Assembly: GCF_900107015.1 (NCBI RefSeq) | Contig: NZ_FNOI01000004.1 | Location: 124,001 to 188,000 of the forward strand | Direction: 5' to 3' | Source: Litoreibacter albidus | GTDB lineage: Bacteria; Pseudomonadota; Alphaproteobacteria; Rhodobacterales; Rhodobacteraceae | Length of the DNA stretch: 64,000 nucleotides | Shown: piece after piece, positions 51,353 to 59,380 of the stretch | Numbering within the stretch: position 1 is the stretch's first letter | Layout: each line of letters opens with the position of its first letter | Notes under the pieces: model-generated | Seen by the model: only the letters and a program-made list of their open reading frames with translations | Databases searched by the model: none | What the model was told of the DNA's origin: nothing | Made by a program: the position numbers and the translations under genes

Positions 51353-53992
51353 ATGCCCGTAGTTGTCGTCGAGTCGCCTGCCAAGGCTAAGACAATCAAC
51401 AAATATCTCGGCCCCGGCTACACGGTGCTTGCCTCTTATGGCCACGTCAGAGACCTGCCCCCGAAGGACGGTTCAGTCGATCCCGATAATGATTTCGACA
51501 TGCTTTGGGAGGTCGCAAGCGACTCGAAAAAGCACGTCAAAGCAATCGCCGACGCATTAAAAGATGACAACAACCTGATCCTCGCGACCGACCCCGACCG
51601 CGAAGGAGAAGCGATTTCGTGGCACCTTGAGGAAACCCTGCGCAAGCGCAAGGTTATCAAGAAAGACACGCCCGTCAGTCGCGTGGTCTTTAACGCCATC
51701 ACCAAAACCGCCGTCACCGAGGCCATGAAAAACCCGCGCCAAGTCGACCAGCCGCTGGTCGACGCCTATCTGGCACGCCGTGCGCTCGACTACCTTGTGG
51801 GCTTCAAACTGTCGCCCGTCTTGTGGCGCCGCCTGCCTGGGGCAAAATCCGCAGGCCGTGTGCAGTCGGTTTGCCTGCGCCTGATCGTCGACCGCGAGAT
51901 GGAAATCGAGAAATTCAACGCCCAAGAATACTGGACGGTGAAGGCGATGCTCTCCAATTCGCGCGGCCAAGATTATGAGGCCCGTCTGACTACCCTCGCG
52001 GGCAAGAAGCTCGACAAGTTCGATATCGCCAATGACACCGCCGCCGAACTGGCTGTATCCGCGATCAACTCGCGCGATCTGAAAGTCACCAGCGTTGAGG
52101 CCAAACCCGGCTCGCGCAACCCGTCCGCCCCCTTCATGACCTCCACCTTGCAGCAGGAAGCCAGCCGCAAGTTCGGCATGGGCGCGCGCCAAACCATGAG
52201 TGCCGCACAACGCCTCTACGAGGCCGGACACATCACATACATGCGGACAGACGGCATCGACATGGCACCGGAAGCCGTGACCGCCGCCCGCGACGCAATC
52301 AAAGACAAGTTCGGCGATAAATACGTCCCGTCCGAGCCGCGCATCTACAAAAATAAAGCCAAGAACGCCCAAGAGGCGCACGAGTGTATTCGCCCGACCG
52401 AATTGGCCAAAGGTGTCGAAGACCTGTCGATCATGGATGCGGATCAACGCAAGCTGTACGACCTGATCTACAAACGCACCATCGCGTCCCAAATGGCTGC
52501 GGCCAAGCTGGAGCGCACAACCGTTCTGATCGGTTCCGACGACAGACAGGTAGAGCTGCGCGCCTCCGGCCAAGTGATGATGTTCGACGGGTTCTTGCGC
52601 GTCTACGAAGAAGGTAAGGATGACGCCGTCATCGACGACGATGACAAGTCCCTGCCCCAGATCAACCAAGGCGAGGCCGCGCCGAAGAAGTCGGTCACGC
52701 CCGAACAGCACTTCACCCAGCCGCCGCCACGCTACACCGAGGCGACACTCGTGAAGCGCATGGAAGAGCTCGGCATTGGTCGCCCGTCCACATACGCATC
52801 GATTGTCACCACGATCCAAGACCGCAGCTATGTGATCAAGGACAAGAACCGACTGATCCCTGAAGACAAAGGCCGTCTGGTGACGGTGTTCTTGTCAAAC
52901 TTCTTCTCGCGCTACGTCGAATACGACTTCACCGCCGCGCTGGAGGCCGAGCTTGACGACGTCTCCGCCGGTGACCGCGACTACAAAACCGTGCTGGAAC
53001 GCTTCTGGCGCGACTTCTCCGTCGCCATCGCGGAAGCGCTGGACCTCTCGATCACGGAAGTGCTGGAGAAGCTGAACGACGTACTGGCCCCGCACATCTT
53101 TCCGCCGAACGAGGAAGGCACCGATCCGCGTCTGTGCCCCAACTGCGGCGAGGGTCGCCTGTCCATGCGGACCGCGCGTTCCGGCGGCGCATTCATCGGC
53201 TGCTCGCGCTACCCGGATTGCAAATATACGCGCCCCTTCGGCCCGCCCAACCCTGAACTGGAAGCCAGCGCCATCCCACCGGAGGGCAAACTTCTGGGCG
53301 AGGACGACGGTGACAAGATCTGGATCCACAAAGGCCGCTTCGGCCCCTACGCCCAACGCGGCGAAGTAACCGAGGAAAACAAAAAGCCGAACCGCCAGTC
53401 GATCCCGAAAGAATGGCCACCCGAGGATATCGACCTGCCGCAAGCCGTGCGCCTGCTGTCTTTGCCGCGCCTGATCGGTCAGCACCCTGAGGACGGCGTG
53501 AACGTCTGGTCCAACATCGGGCGCTACGGCCCCTACATCAAACACGCCGACACCACGTCAAACCGTGGTGGCACCAACGCGAACTTGGAAACGCTGGAAG
53601 ATGTGTTCACAGTCGGCATGAACCACGCGGTGCAACTGCTCGCCGAAAAAGTCGCATCCCGCGGTGGACGCGGCGCGGCGGCGAAAACCCTGCGTGACAT
53701 GGGCGAACACCCTGATGAAGGCGGCGCAATCTCCATCATGGAGGGCAAATACGGGCCTTACGTGAAATGGGAAAAGGTCAATGCCACCATCCCCAAAGAG
53801 GTCGCCCCCGACGATCTGACCGTGGAGCAAGCGGTGCAGTTGATCGAGGACAAGCAGGCGAAAGGCGGCAAGAAACGCAAAGCCCCAGCCAAGAAGAAAG
53901 CCCCCGCAAAAAAGGCGGCGGCAAAGAAACCCGCTGCGAAAAAAGCACCGGCTAAGAAGGCTCCGGCGAAAAAGGCGGCTGCTAAGGAATGA
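51353..53992 (+). CDS. topA: DNA topoisomerase I
   Basis: An 879-residue type IA topoisomerase that relaxes negative supercoils. Residues 1-115 are Toprim (VVVVESPAKAKTINKYLG; DPDREGEAISWHL near 82). The active tyrosine is in ITYMRTDG near residue 296. One C-terminal zinc ribbon (CPNCGEGRL...GCSRYPDCKY) lies near 590, followed by zinc-less repeats (GRFGPYAQ, GRYGPYIKH, GKYGPYVKWEK). The tail after residue 835 is lysine/alanine rich with PAKK repeats and should bind DNA. It overlaps the following micropeptide gene by 4 bases. Confidence 0.96.
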   Translation: MPVVVVESPAKAKTINKYLGPGYTVLASYGHVRDLPPKDGSVDPDNDFDMLWEVASDSKKHVKAIADALKDDNNLILATDPDREGEAISWHLEETLRKRKVIKKDTPVSRVVFNAITKTAVTEAMKNPRQVDQPLVDAYLARRALDYLVGFKLSPVLWRRLPGAKSAGRVQSVCLRLIVDREMEIEKFNAQEYWTVKAMLSNSRGQDYEARLTTLAGKKLDKFDIANDTAAELAVSAINSRDLKVTSVEAKPGSRNPSAPFMTSTLQQEASRKFGMGARQTMSAAQRLYEAGHITYMRTDGIDMAPEAVTAARDAIKDKFGDKYVPSEPRIYKNKAKNAQEAHECIRPTELAKGVEDLSIMDADQRKLYDLIYKRTIASQMAAAKLERTTVLIGSDDRQVELRASGQVMMFDGFLRVYEEGKDDAVIDDDDKSLPQINQGEAAPKKSVTPEQHFTQPPPRYTEATLVKRMEELGIGRPSTYASIVTTIQDRSYVIKDKNRLIPEDKGRLVTVFLSNFFSRYVEYDFTAALEAELDDVSAGDRDYKTVLERFWRDFSVAIAEALDLSITEVLEKLNDVLAPHIFPPNEEGTDPRLCPNCGEGRLSMRTARSGGAFIGCSRYPDCKYTRPFGPPNPELEASAIPPEGKLLGEDDGDKIWIHKGRFGPYAQRGEVTEENKKPNRQSIPKEWPPEDIDLPQAVRLLSLPRLIGQHPEDGVNVWSNIGRYGPYIKHADTTSNRGGTNANLETLEDVFTVGMNHAVQLLAEKVASRGGRGAAAKTLRDMGEHPDEGGAISIMEGKYGPYVKWEKVNATIPKEVAPDDLTVEQAVQLIEDKQAKGGKKRKAPAKKKAPAKKAAAKKPAAKKAPAKKAPAKKAAAKE

Positions 53993-54126
53993 TCAAGGGA
54001 CTGCTGTTTTTACTGGCAATCTTTTGCACGCTGGTCGGGTTGTTGGTGTTCGCCAAATCCCGACCAGCCCCCAGCCCTGACGGCGCGGGCTTGAACGTCG
54101 GTCATCAAACTGTCACCGTCGCCTAG
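53989..54126 (+). CDS. 45-residue membrane peptide coupled to topA
   Basis: The ATG overlaps the topA stop (ATGA). The product begins MIKGLLFLLAIFCTLVGLLV, one hydrophobic helix, followed by FAKSRPAPSPDGAGLNVGH and a short end. Tight coupling and a clean helix-plus-tail layout favour a real gene. I do not recognise a family. The hairpin at 54134-54151 follows its stop. Confidence 0.55.
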   Translation: MIKGLLFLLAIFCTLVGLLVFAKSRPAPSPDGAGLNVGHQTVTVA

Positions 54127-54133
54127 GTAGAAG

Positions 54134-54151
54134 GGTCTTGCTTCCAAGACC
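54134..54151. other. Perfect hairpin between the topA unit and the phosphodiesterase gene
   Basis: GGTCTTG and CAAGACC pair perfectly around CTTC. There is no T-run after it, so termination is only possible, not clear. Confidence 0.35.
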
Positions 54152-54179
54152 GCCCCTCTAACCTATAAGGCGCACCCAG

Positions 54180-55382
54180 ATGATCCGCTCCATTCTCGCT
54201 ACGTCCGCCCTCTGCATAGCGCTTGCCGCGCCGGCGCTGCCCGACACGGCGCACGTCGGGCCCAGACCGCTCTATCTCGTTGATCAGATGGCGGATGGTG
54301 CCTTGAAGGACAAGTTGCTGTCTTGCGCCGACCAACCCGTGCGCCGCACCGATTTCTCCATCGGTCATCGCGGGGCCGCCTTGCAATTTCCAGAGCACAC
54401 CGCCCAAAGCTATACAGCCGCCGCCCGCATGGGGGCGGGCATTGTCGAATGCGACGTGACCTTCACCGCCGACAAGCAACTGGTGTGCCGTCACGCTCAA
54501 AATGATCTGCACACCACCACCAATATTCTGGGCACCGATCTGGCCAGCAAATGCACCGCGCCCTTCACCCCCGCATCGGGGGAGACCAAAGCCAACGCCG
54601 AGTGCCGCGCCTCAGACCTGACGCTCGCAGAGTTCCAGACCCTGCGCGGCAAGATGGACGCCGCAAACCCCAACGCCACCACCACGCAGGAGTTCATGGA
54701 CGCCACCGCAAACTGGCGCACCGACCTTTATGCGGCCCACGGCACGCTGCTCACCCACGCGCAAAGCATTGCGTTGATCAAATCCCACGGTGCAAAGTTC
54801 ACGCCGGAGCTAAAAGCCCCCGTTGTTGCCATGCCGTTCGACGGCATGACCCAAGAAAACTACGCGCAAATGCTGATTGACGACTACAAGGCCGCAGGCA
54901 TCCCCGCGTCGGACGTCAGGCCCCAAAGCTTCAACCTTGCTGATGTGCTCTATTGGATCGATGCGGAGCCTGACTTCGGCAAGCAAGCGGTCTACCTCGT
55001 GTCTTGGGCGGGGGATTTTGACGAACAAGACCCAGCAACGTGGCAAGAAGACTTCGCTGCGCTACGCGCCCAAGGCGTCAACTACCTCGCGCCGTCAATG
55101 AACATGATGCTGACAAACGCAGACGGCGAAATCGCGGCCTCAGCCTATGCGCGCGCTGCGCGGGAGGCTGGGCTGCAGCTGATCGGTTGGTCGCTGGAAC
55201 GTTCCGGCCCGCTAGATGGCGGCGGCGGCTGGTACTACGGCTCAATCAATGACCTCGTGACGTCCGACGGGGACATGTACGCGGTGATCGACGTGCTGGC
55301 CCAAGACGTGGGCGTTGTAGGGCTGTTTTCGGACTGGCCCGCGACCGTCAGCTATTATGCCAGCTGCATGGACCTGCCATAG
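54180..55382 (+). CDS. Periplasmic glycerophosphodiester phosphodiesterase
   Basis: A 400-residue exported enzyme. Signal peptide residues 1-19 (IRSILATSALCIALAAPAL). FSIGHRGAALQFPEHTAQSY near residue 60 carries the catalytic His and Glu, VECDVTFTADKQLVCRH near 90 the Asp and second His, and FTPELKAP near 205 the metal Glu of the GDPD barrel. It splits glycerophosphodiesters to glycerol-3-phosphate and an alcohol. The insert between the second His and the barrel end is longer than in cytosolic UgpQ, as in GlpQ-like members. Confidence 0.9.
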   Translation: MIRSILATSALCIALAAPALPDTAHVGPRPLYLVDQMADGALKDKLLSCADQPVRRTDFSIGHRGAALQFPEHTAQSYTAAARMGAGIVECDVTFTADKQLVCRHAQNDLHTTTNILGTDLASKCTAPFTPASGETKANAECRASDLTLAEFQTLRGKMDAANPNATTTQEFMDATANWRTDLYAAHGTLLTHAQSIALIKSHGAKFTPELKAPVVAMPFDGMTQENYAQMLIDDYKAAGIPASDVRPQSFNLADVLYWIDAEPDFGKQAVYLVSWAGDFDEQDPATWQEDFAALRAQGVNYLAPSMNMMLTNADGEIAASAYARAAREAGLQLIGWSLERSGPLDGGGGWYYGSINDLVTSDGDMYAVIDVLAQDVGVVGLFSDWPATVSYYASCMDLP

Positions 55383-55453
55383 TGCCTTGAATTCGGGCGC
55401 GCGCTGCCCGACATAGACACCATGCATTTTGCCAATCGGGGGCCGACCACTTT

Positions 55454-56032
55454 ATGACTACGCCGAATACTGCCGCGCTGGATTTTCTTCTGACACGCCG
55501 CTCGCGCCCTCATAAAACGCTCACCGCCCCCGCGCCGGACCGCGCGGCGCTCCTGCCTCTGCTCACCGCCGCCGCACGCACCCCCGATCATGGCAAGCTG
55601 GAGCCATGGCGTTTCATCGTCCTGGAGCAGGCCGCGCTGCACCGCTTGGCGGACCTCACTCGCGCACGCGGGGCGGAGCTGGGGCAAGACGTCGACCAAA
55701 TCGACAAAGTATCGGGCATGTTCAAAACCGCCCCGCTGTCTGTGGCCGTCGTCGCCTCCCCCAAACCGTCGCCGAAAGTTCCCGAAGTGGAGCAAACCCT
55801 CAGCGCCGGAGCCGCCTGTCTTGCCCTTCTCAACGCGGCGCTTGCGGCAGGCTGGGGCGCGAACTGGCTCACGGGCTGGACCGCGTTCGACCGCCCGTTC
55901 CTAAGTCAGGGGCTGGACCTCGCCGAGCATGAGTTTGTCGCGGGCTTCATCCATCTGGGCACCGAAACCTCTACCCCGCCGGACCGCCCGCGCCCCGATC
56001 TGGATGCCATCACGACATGGGTGACAGAATGA
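55454..56032 (+). CDS. Nitroreductase family protein (YdjA-like)
   Basis: A 192-residue FMN-dependent reductase. LDFLLTRRSRPHKTLTAPAPDRAAL at the N-terminus provides the FMN phosphate contacts (RRS), TPDHGKLEPWRFIVLE near residue 40 the second contact, and GAACLALLNAALAAGWGANWLTGW near 117 the typical dimer helix. The physiological substrate is unknown. Its stop overlaps the next start by 4 bases. Confidence 0.88.
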   Translation: MTTPNTAALDFLLTRRSRPHKTLTAPAPDRAALLPLLTAAARTPDHGKLEPWRFIVLEQAALHRLADLTRARGAELGQDVDQIDKVSGMFKTAPLSVAVVASPKPSPKVPEVEQTLSAGAACLALLNAALAAGWGANWLTGWTAFDRPFLSQGLDLAEHEFVAGFIHLGTETSTPPDRPRPDLDAITTWVTE

Positions 56033-56724
56033 TCATTTCGGACTTCCTCAAAGCCATCGGCCAGATCGGCGACCGCCGCTTCCTTACCGTGCTTCTCATT
56101 GGCGTGGCCCTCACGCTGGCGCTTTTGTTCGGGTTCACGGTGGTCTTCGCGTGGACCGTCGGGTTGGTGCTGCCAGACAGCTTCTCACTGCCATGGATCG
56201 GGGAGATCACATGGATTGACGACGTCCTGTCGTGGGCCGTTGTCCCCGTGATGATCGGGGCCTCCGTGTTCTTGATGGTGCCCGTCGCCTCCGCCTTCAC
56301 CGGCCTGTTCCTAGACCGCATCGTCGACGCGGTGGAGGCCGAACACTACCCCGGCTTGGCCCCTGTCACCCCCCTGCCAATGGCGGAGGTGCTGCGCGAG
56401 ACGTCCAAGTTCCTTGGCCTTCTGGTCGCCGTCAACATCGTGGCGCTGGTTTTGTGCATCATCTTCCCGCCTTTCGCGCCGTTGATCTTCTGGGGCGTGA
56501 ACGGGCTGCTGCTTGGCCGTGAATACGCCACGCTGGTGGCGCAACGGCGGCTCGGCACGGACGGCGCGCGCGACTTTCGCAAGCGCCACCGCGCGCAGAT
56601 ATGGATCGCGGGCACGCTCATGGCGGTCCCGCTGACGATCCCTTTCGTGAACCTGCTCATCCCGATCTTGGGCGTCGCAACCTTCACACACCTCTACCAC
56701 CGCTTGGCAGGTAAGGCGGTTTAG
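56029..56724 (+). CDS. EI24/CysZ-like membrane protein
   Basis: A 231-residue membrane protein with about five helices (VLLIGVALTLALLFGF, WAVVPVMIGASVFLMVPVA, LGLLVAVNIVALVLCIIFP, IAGTLMAVPLTIPFVNLLIPI). SDFLKAIGQIGDRRF at the N-terminus and FLDRIVDAVEAEHYPG in the middle fit the EI24 domain family, which includes the sulfate permease CysZ. Sulfate transport is only suggested. The ATG within ATGA couples it to the nitroreductase; a start four codons earlier is unlikely. Confidence 0.8.
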   Translation: MIISDFLKAIGQIGDRRFLTVLLIGVALTLALLFGFTVVFAWTVGLVLPDSFSLPWIGEITWIDDVLSWAVVPVMIGASVFLMVPVASAFTGLFLDRIVDAVEAEHYPGLAPVTPLPMAEVLRETSKFLGLLVAVNIVALVLCIIFPPFAPLIFWGVNGLLLGREYATLVAQRRLGTDGARDFRKRHRAQIWIAGTLMAVPLTIPFVNLLIPILGVATFTHLYHRLAGKAV

Positions 56725-56745
56725 CTGTCTGTCTAGCTGTCTGGG
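56722..56745. repeat. 12-base tandem repeat at two convergent stops
   Basis: TAGCTGTCTGTC is followed by TAGCTGTCTGGG (10 of 12 identical). The first copy holds the stop of the EI24-like gene; the stop of DUF1467 on the other strand spans the copy boundary. It looks like a small local duplication. Confidence 0.6.
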
Positions 56746-57008
56746 CCGAACCGCTTATATAGGTTCATGCTGTCGGCGTTGATGTAGCCATAGATAATCG
56801 CCAGACACATCGGCACCCAGATCACCACGGCAATCATCGTGGTGATCGCAAACTTGCGCTTCATCCGCGGATTTGACGGGGCGGAGCGCGGAGTGCCATG
56901 CGCAACGTCCCCCGCCTCGCTTTGGCTCCGTGTGCCAAAAGGCAGCACGCAAAACAGCGTCAAAAACCAGATGACCGCGAACACCACGATGGCGGATGTG
57001 ATGGCCAT
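56733..57008 (-). CDS. DUF1467 family membrane protein
   Basis: A 91-residue protein with two helices: ITSAIVVFAVIWFLTLFCVLPFG, then a basic loop (RMKRKF), then AITTMIAVVIWVPMCLAIIYGY. The LPFG-R motif after helix 1 is the DUF1467 signature. Its ATG overlaps the epimerase stop by one base (TAATG), a pairing common in this order. Function unknown. Confidence 0.9.
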   Translation of the reverse strand: MAITSAIVVFAVIWFLTLFCVLPFGTRSQSEAGDVAHGTPRSAPSNPRMKRKFAITTMIAVVIWVPMCLAIIYGYINADSMNLYKRFGPDS

Positions 57009-57412
57009 TACGCTTGCTCCAATTCAACAAGGGTGCCCGTGAAGTCTTTGGGGTGGAGAAACAAAACCGGTTTTCCATGCGCGCCGATCTTCGGCTCGCC
57101 ATTTCCCAGCACCCGCGCGCCGCTGTCTTTCAGACGGTCGCGCGCCACAAGGATGTCGTCCACCTCATAGCAAATGTGATGAATGCCGCCCGACGGGTTC
57201 TTGTCCAAAAACCCTTGGATCGGGCTGTTCTCGCCCAGCGGGTAAAGCAGCTCAATCTTGGTGTTGGGCAGCTCGATAAACACAACCGTAACCCCGTGGT
57301 CCGGCTCGTCTTGGGGGGCACCCACGGTGGCGCCCAAGGTGTTTTGGTACTGGGCGCAGGCCGCCTCAAGATCAGGCACCGCGATTGCCACATGGTTCAG
57401 TCTGCCGATCAT
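57008..57412 (-). CDS. mce: Methylmalonyl-CoA epimerase
   Basis: A 134-residue glyoxalase-fold enzyme that interconverts (R)- and (S)-methylmalonyl-CoA in propionate metabolism. IGRLNHVAIAVPDLEAACAQY holds the first metal His, IELLYPLGENSPI near residue 62 the middle, GGIHHICYEVDDI near 83 the second His, and FTGTLVELEQA at the end the Glu. The start was placed at the ATG directly before this core; in-frame ATGs lie 7 and 21 codons upstream. Confidence 0.93.
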   Translation of the reverse strand: MIGRLNHVAIAVPDLEAACAQYQNTLGATVGAPQDEPDHGVTVVFIELPNTKIELLYPLGENSPIQGFLDKNPSGGIHHICYEVDDILVARDRLKDSGARVLGNGEPKIGAHGKPVLFLHPKDFTGTLVELEQA

Positions 57413-57575
57413 CGCTCTCTCCGTCAGGGTCATGTCAGTCCGGTCGGTTATGACGTCGCCACCAGATGCAAGCAAGCGTCATGAGGTGCGTAAAAACCGC
57501 GCTATTCACGTTCTATTAGGTATCGGCGGTCAAGCTTGGTGTCAGACCCGACTCACCCTCTAGCTGCCGGAGGCC

Positions 57576-58301
57576 ATGATGCCCGACAACACCGCCTACA
57601 TGACACTCACCCCCCACGCGACCGCGCAACGCCCCCTTTTGGGGCTGACCGTTCTGGTCGTCGAAGACAGTCGCTTCGCCTCCGAAGCGGTTCGCCTGCT
57701 GTGCATCCGCTCCGGCGCGCGCATTCGCCGCGCCGACAGCCTGACCGCCGCACGCAGGCATTTGCAGGTCTACCGCCCGTCCGTCGTCGTGGTGGATTTG
57801 GGTCTGCCGGACGGCTCCGGCGTCGACCTGATTGCAGAGCTGGCGAGCGGGTCATCCTCCGCCCGCCCCGTCATGATTGCAACAAGCGGCGCGGACGGCG
57901 ATGGATACGCACAGGCCGCGCTGGATGCAGGCGCGCATGACTTCTGCCCGAAGCCCTTCACCTCGGTCTGTGACTTCCAGCAAATCATTCTAAAGCATCT
58001 TCCAGCCGACATGCGCCCCACCGGCCCGCGGTTGGTGACCCATGAAGCCGTGTCGCCCGATCCGATCGCGCTGAATGAAGACCTGTTTCATCTCGATGAG
58101 CTTTTGGGCAGCGGCTTGGACGCCCTGCCCTATGTCGCCCCCTTCCTGCAGGGGCTATCGCGCCTTGCCAAGGATGAGGAGCTTGCCAGCGTCTCCAAAA
58201 CCTTAACCCGCGCGCAGCAATGCGGGGTCGGGCGGCGCAGCGCCATTCAGGCCACGCGCAACCTGATCCAGCGCCGCTTAAGCGTGCGTGAATTGGTCTA
58301 A
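57576..58301 (+). CDS. Response regulator with a helical C-terminal domain
   Basis: A 241-residue protein. Residues 22-140 form a receiver domain: VLVVEDS (acidic pair 30-31), phospho-acceptor D74 in VVVVDLGLPDGSG, and Lys126 in FCPKPF. Residues 150-241 are helical and not a recognised DNA-binding or enzyme domain (PYVAPFLQGLSRLAKDEELASV). Output may be protein-protein. GGAGG lies before the start. No histidine kinase is next to it. Confidence 0.85.
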   Translation: MMPDNTAYMTLTPHATAQRPLLGLTVLVVEDSRFASEAVRLLCIRSGARIRRADSLTAARRHLQVYRPSVVVVDLGLPDGSGVDLIAELASGSSSARPVMIATSGADGDGYAQAALDAGAHDFCPKPFTSVCDFQQIILKHLPADMRPTGPRLVTHEAVSPDPIALNEDLFHLDELLGSGLDALPYVAPFLQGLSRLAKDEELASVSKTLTRAQQCGVGRRSAIQATRNLIQRRLSVRELV

Positions 58302-59011
58302 AGCGCGGGGTCGCTTGCCACACGAACAAGGCTGGTCAATGCGCCCAACTGCTCGATCTGGCGGCCTTCCGCGTCAAAGTTCGATGGCGCCAACCACGCG
58401 CCGAAAGCCTCTTTCAGCGCTGGCCACTCAGCGTCAATACACGCAAACCACGCAGTATCGCGGTTACGCCCCTTCACCACCGCCGCTTGCCGAAAAATAC
58501 CCTCAAAGCTGAACCCGTAACGTTGGGCGGCGCGGCGCGATCCAAGATTGGTCGCGTCGCACTTCCATTCAAACCGGCGGTAGCCTGCCTCAAACGCCCA
58601 TTGCATCATCAGGAAAATCGCCTCCGTCGCAGCGGGTGTGCGCTGAAGCTCCGGCGAAAAATTTACGTGCCCCACCTCGATAGAGCCCGCCTCCGGCGCG
58701 ATGCGCAGATAACTTGCCACACCGCTGCAATGCCCCGTGGCCAGCGGCTTGATCGCATAGAAAAACGGGTCAGCGCCTTGTGTCACATCCCGCGCCCAGC
58801 GGTGATACGCAGCCGAGGACGCGAACGGCCCGTAAGGCAGGTAATCCCAGATCGCATCGCTGGCGGAATTCGCGCGGTGCAAATCCGCCGCATGAAGGTC
58901 TGGCACCAGACGCTCCAACTGAACATACCGTCCCTGCAAAAGCTCCGCATCGGGCCTTCGGGGCGGCGTCCAGTCATCAACTGCGCGGCGGTTCGGAATA
59001 CTGGATGTCAT
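58298..59011 (-). CDS. GNAT N-acetyltransferase, RimJ/RimL type
   Basis: A 237-residue acetyltransferase. LQGRYVQLERLVPDLHAADLHRA near the start, SIEVGHVNFSPELQRTPAATEAIFLMMQWAFEAGYRRFEWKCDATNLGSRRAAQRYGFSFEG near 115-180 (key: TPAATEA as acetyl-CoA loop and N-SR-A-R-GF) match the group acting on protein N-termini or small amines. The start at the second ATG has AAGGG upstream. It overlaps the response regulator stop by 4 bases. Confidence 0.88.
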   Translation of the reverse strand: MTSSIPNRRAVDDWTPPRRPDAELLQGRYVQLERLVPDLHAADLHRANSASDAIWDYLPYGPFASSAAYHRWARDVTQGADPFFYAIKPLATGHCSGVASYLRIAPEAGSIEVGHVNFSPELQRTPAATEAIFLMMQWAFEAGYRRFEWKCDATNLGSRRAAQRYGFSFEGIFRQAAVVKGRNRDTAWFACIDAEWPALKEAFGAWLAPSNFDAEGRQIEQLGALTSLVRVASDPAL

Positions 59012-59191
59012 AGGGCTGCCCTTGGTGCGTAACATGTTGCGATTCTAGGACGGATCGCCCCCCAGCGCCAAGGCGCAAAACGGCCCAAGCTTGCGTTAAA
59101 ATTAGCCAAGTTGATACCCGCTTGCCGACGTATTCATGCCATTTTTGCCCTGCAAATTCGCGCTCAGCACGCCCCAGTGAAGGAGACCACG

Positions 59192-59380
59192 GTGACCCGA
59201 TTATTCAAAACATTCCTGAAAAAGGAAGACGGCGCAGCCCTTGTTGACGTAACAATGTTGCTGGCCGCAGGGTTGGGTTTGGGGCTGGCAGCGATGGCCA
59301 CGGTGTCTTTGGTATCGGGCGGCGCGCAAGGCAATCAGTCGGCGACAATGGCGCAGCACACCACGCAGCCCACGCTTTAA
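59192..59380 (+). CDS. Flp/Fap-type pilin-like small protein
   Basis: A 62-residue protein starting with GTG, 6 bases after a perfect AAGGAG. A basic N-terminus (TRLFKTFLKKEDGAALVDV) precedes a hydrophobic helix (TMLLAAGLGLGLAAMATVSLV) and a polar Ser/Gln/Thr-rich end. The charged segment, G-A, the position equivalent to Glu5 (here Asp in LVDV) and the helix resemble Flp pilins. No tad/cpa assembly genes are nearby. An in-frame ATG at 59111 has no ribosome site. Confidence 0.6.
   Translation: MTRLFKTFLKKEDGAALVDVTMLLAAGLGLGLAAMATVSLVSGGAQGNQSATMAQHTTQPTL

Noticed and set aside
51557-52819. 420-codon open frame antisense to topA
   Set aside because: Shadow of the topA reading frame.
59099-59110. 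12-base identity (AAATTAGCCAAG) with 63948-63959
   Set aside because: Short, single pair, without further similarity around it; likely chance.
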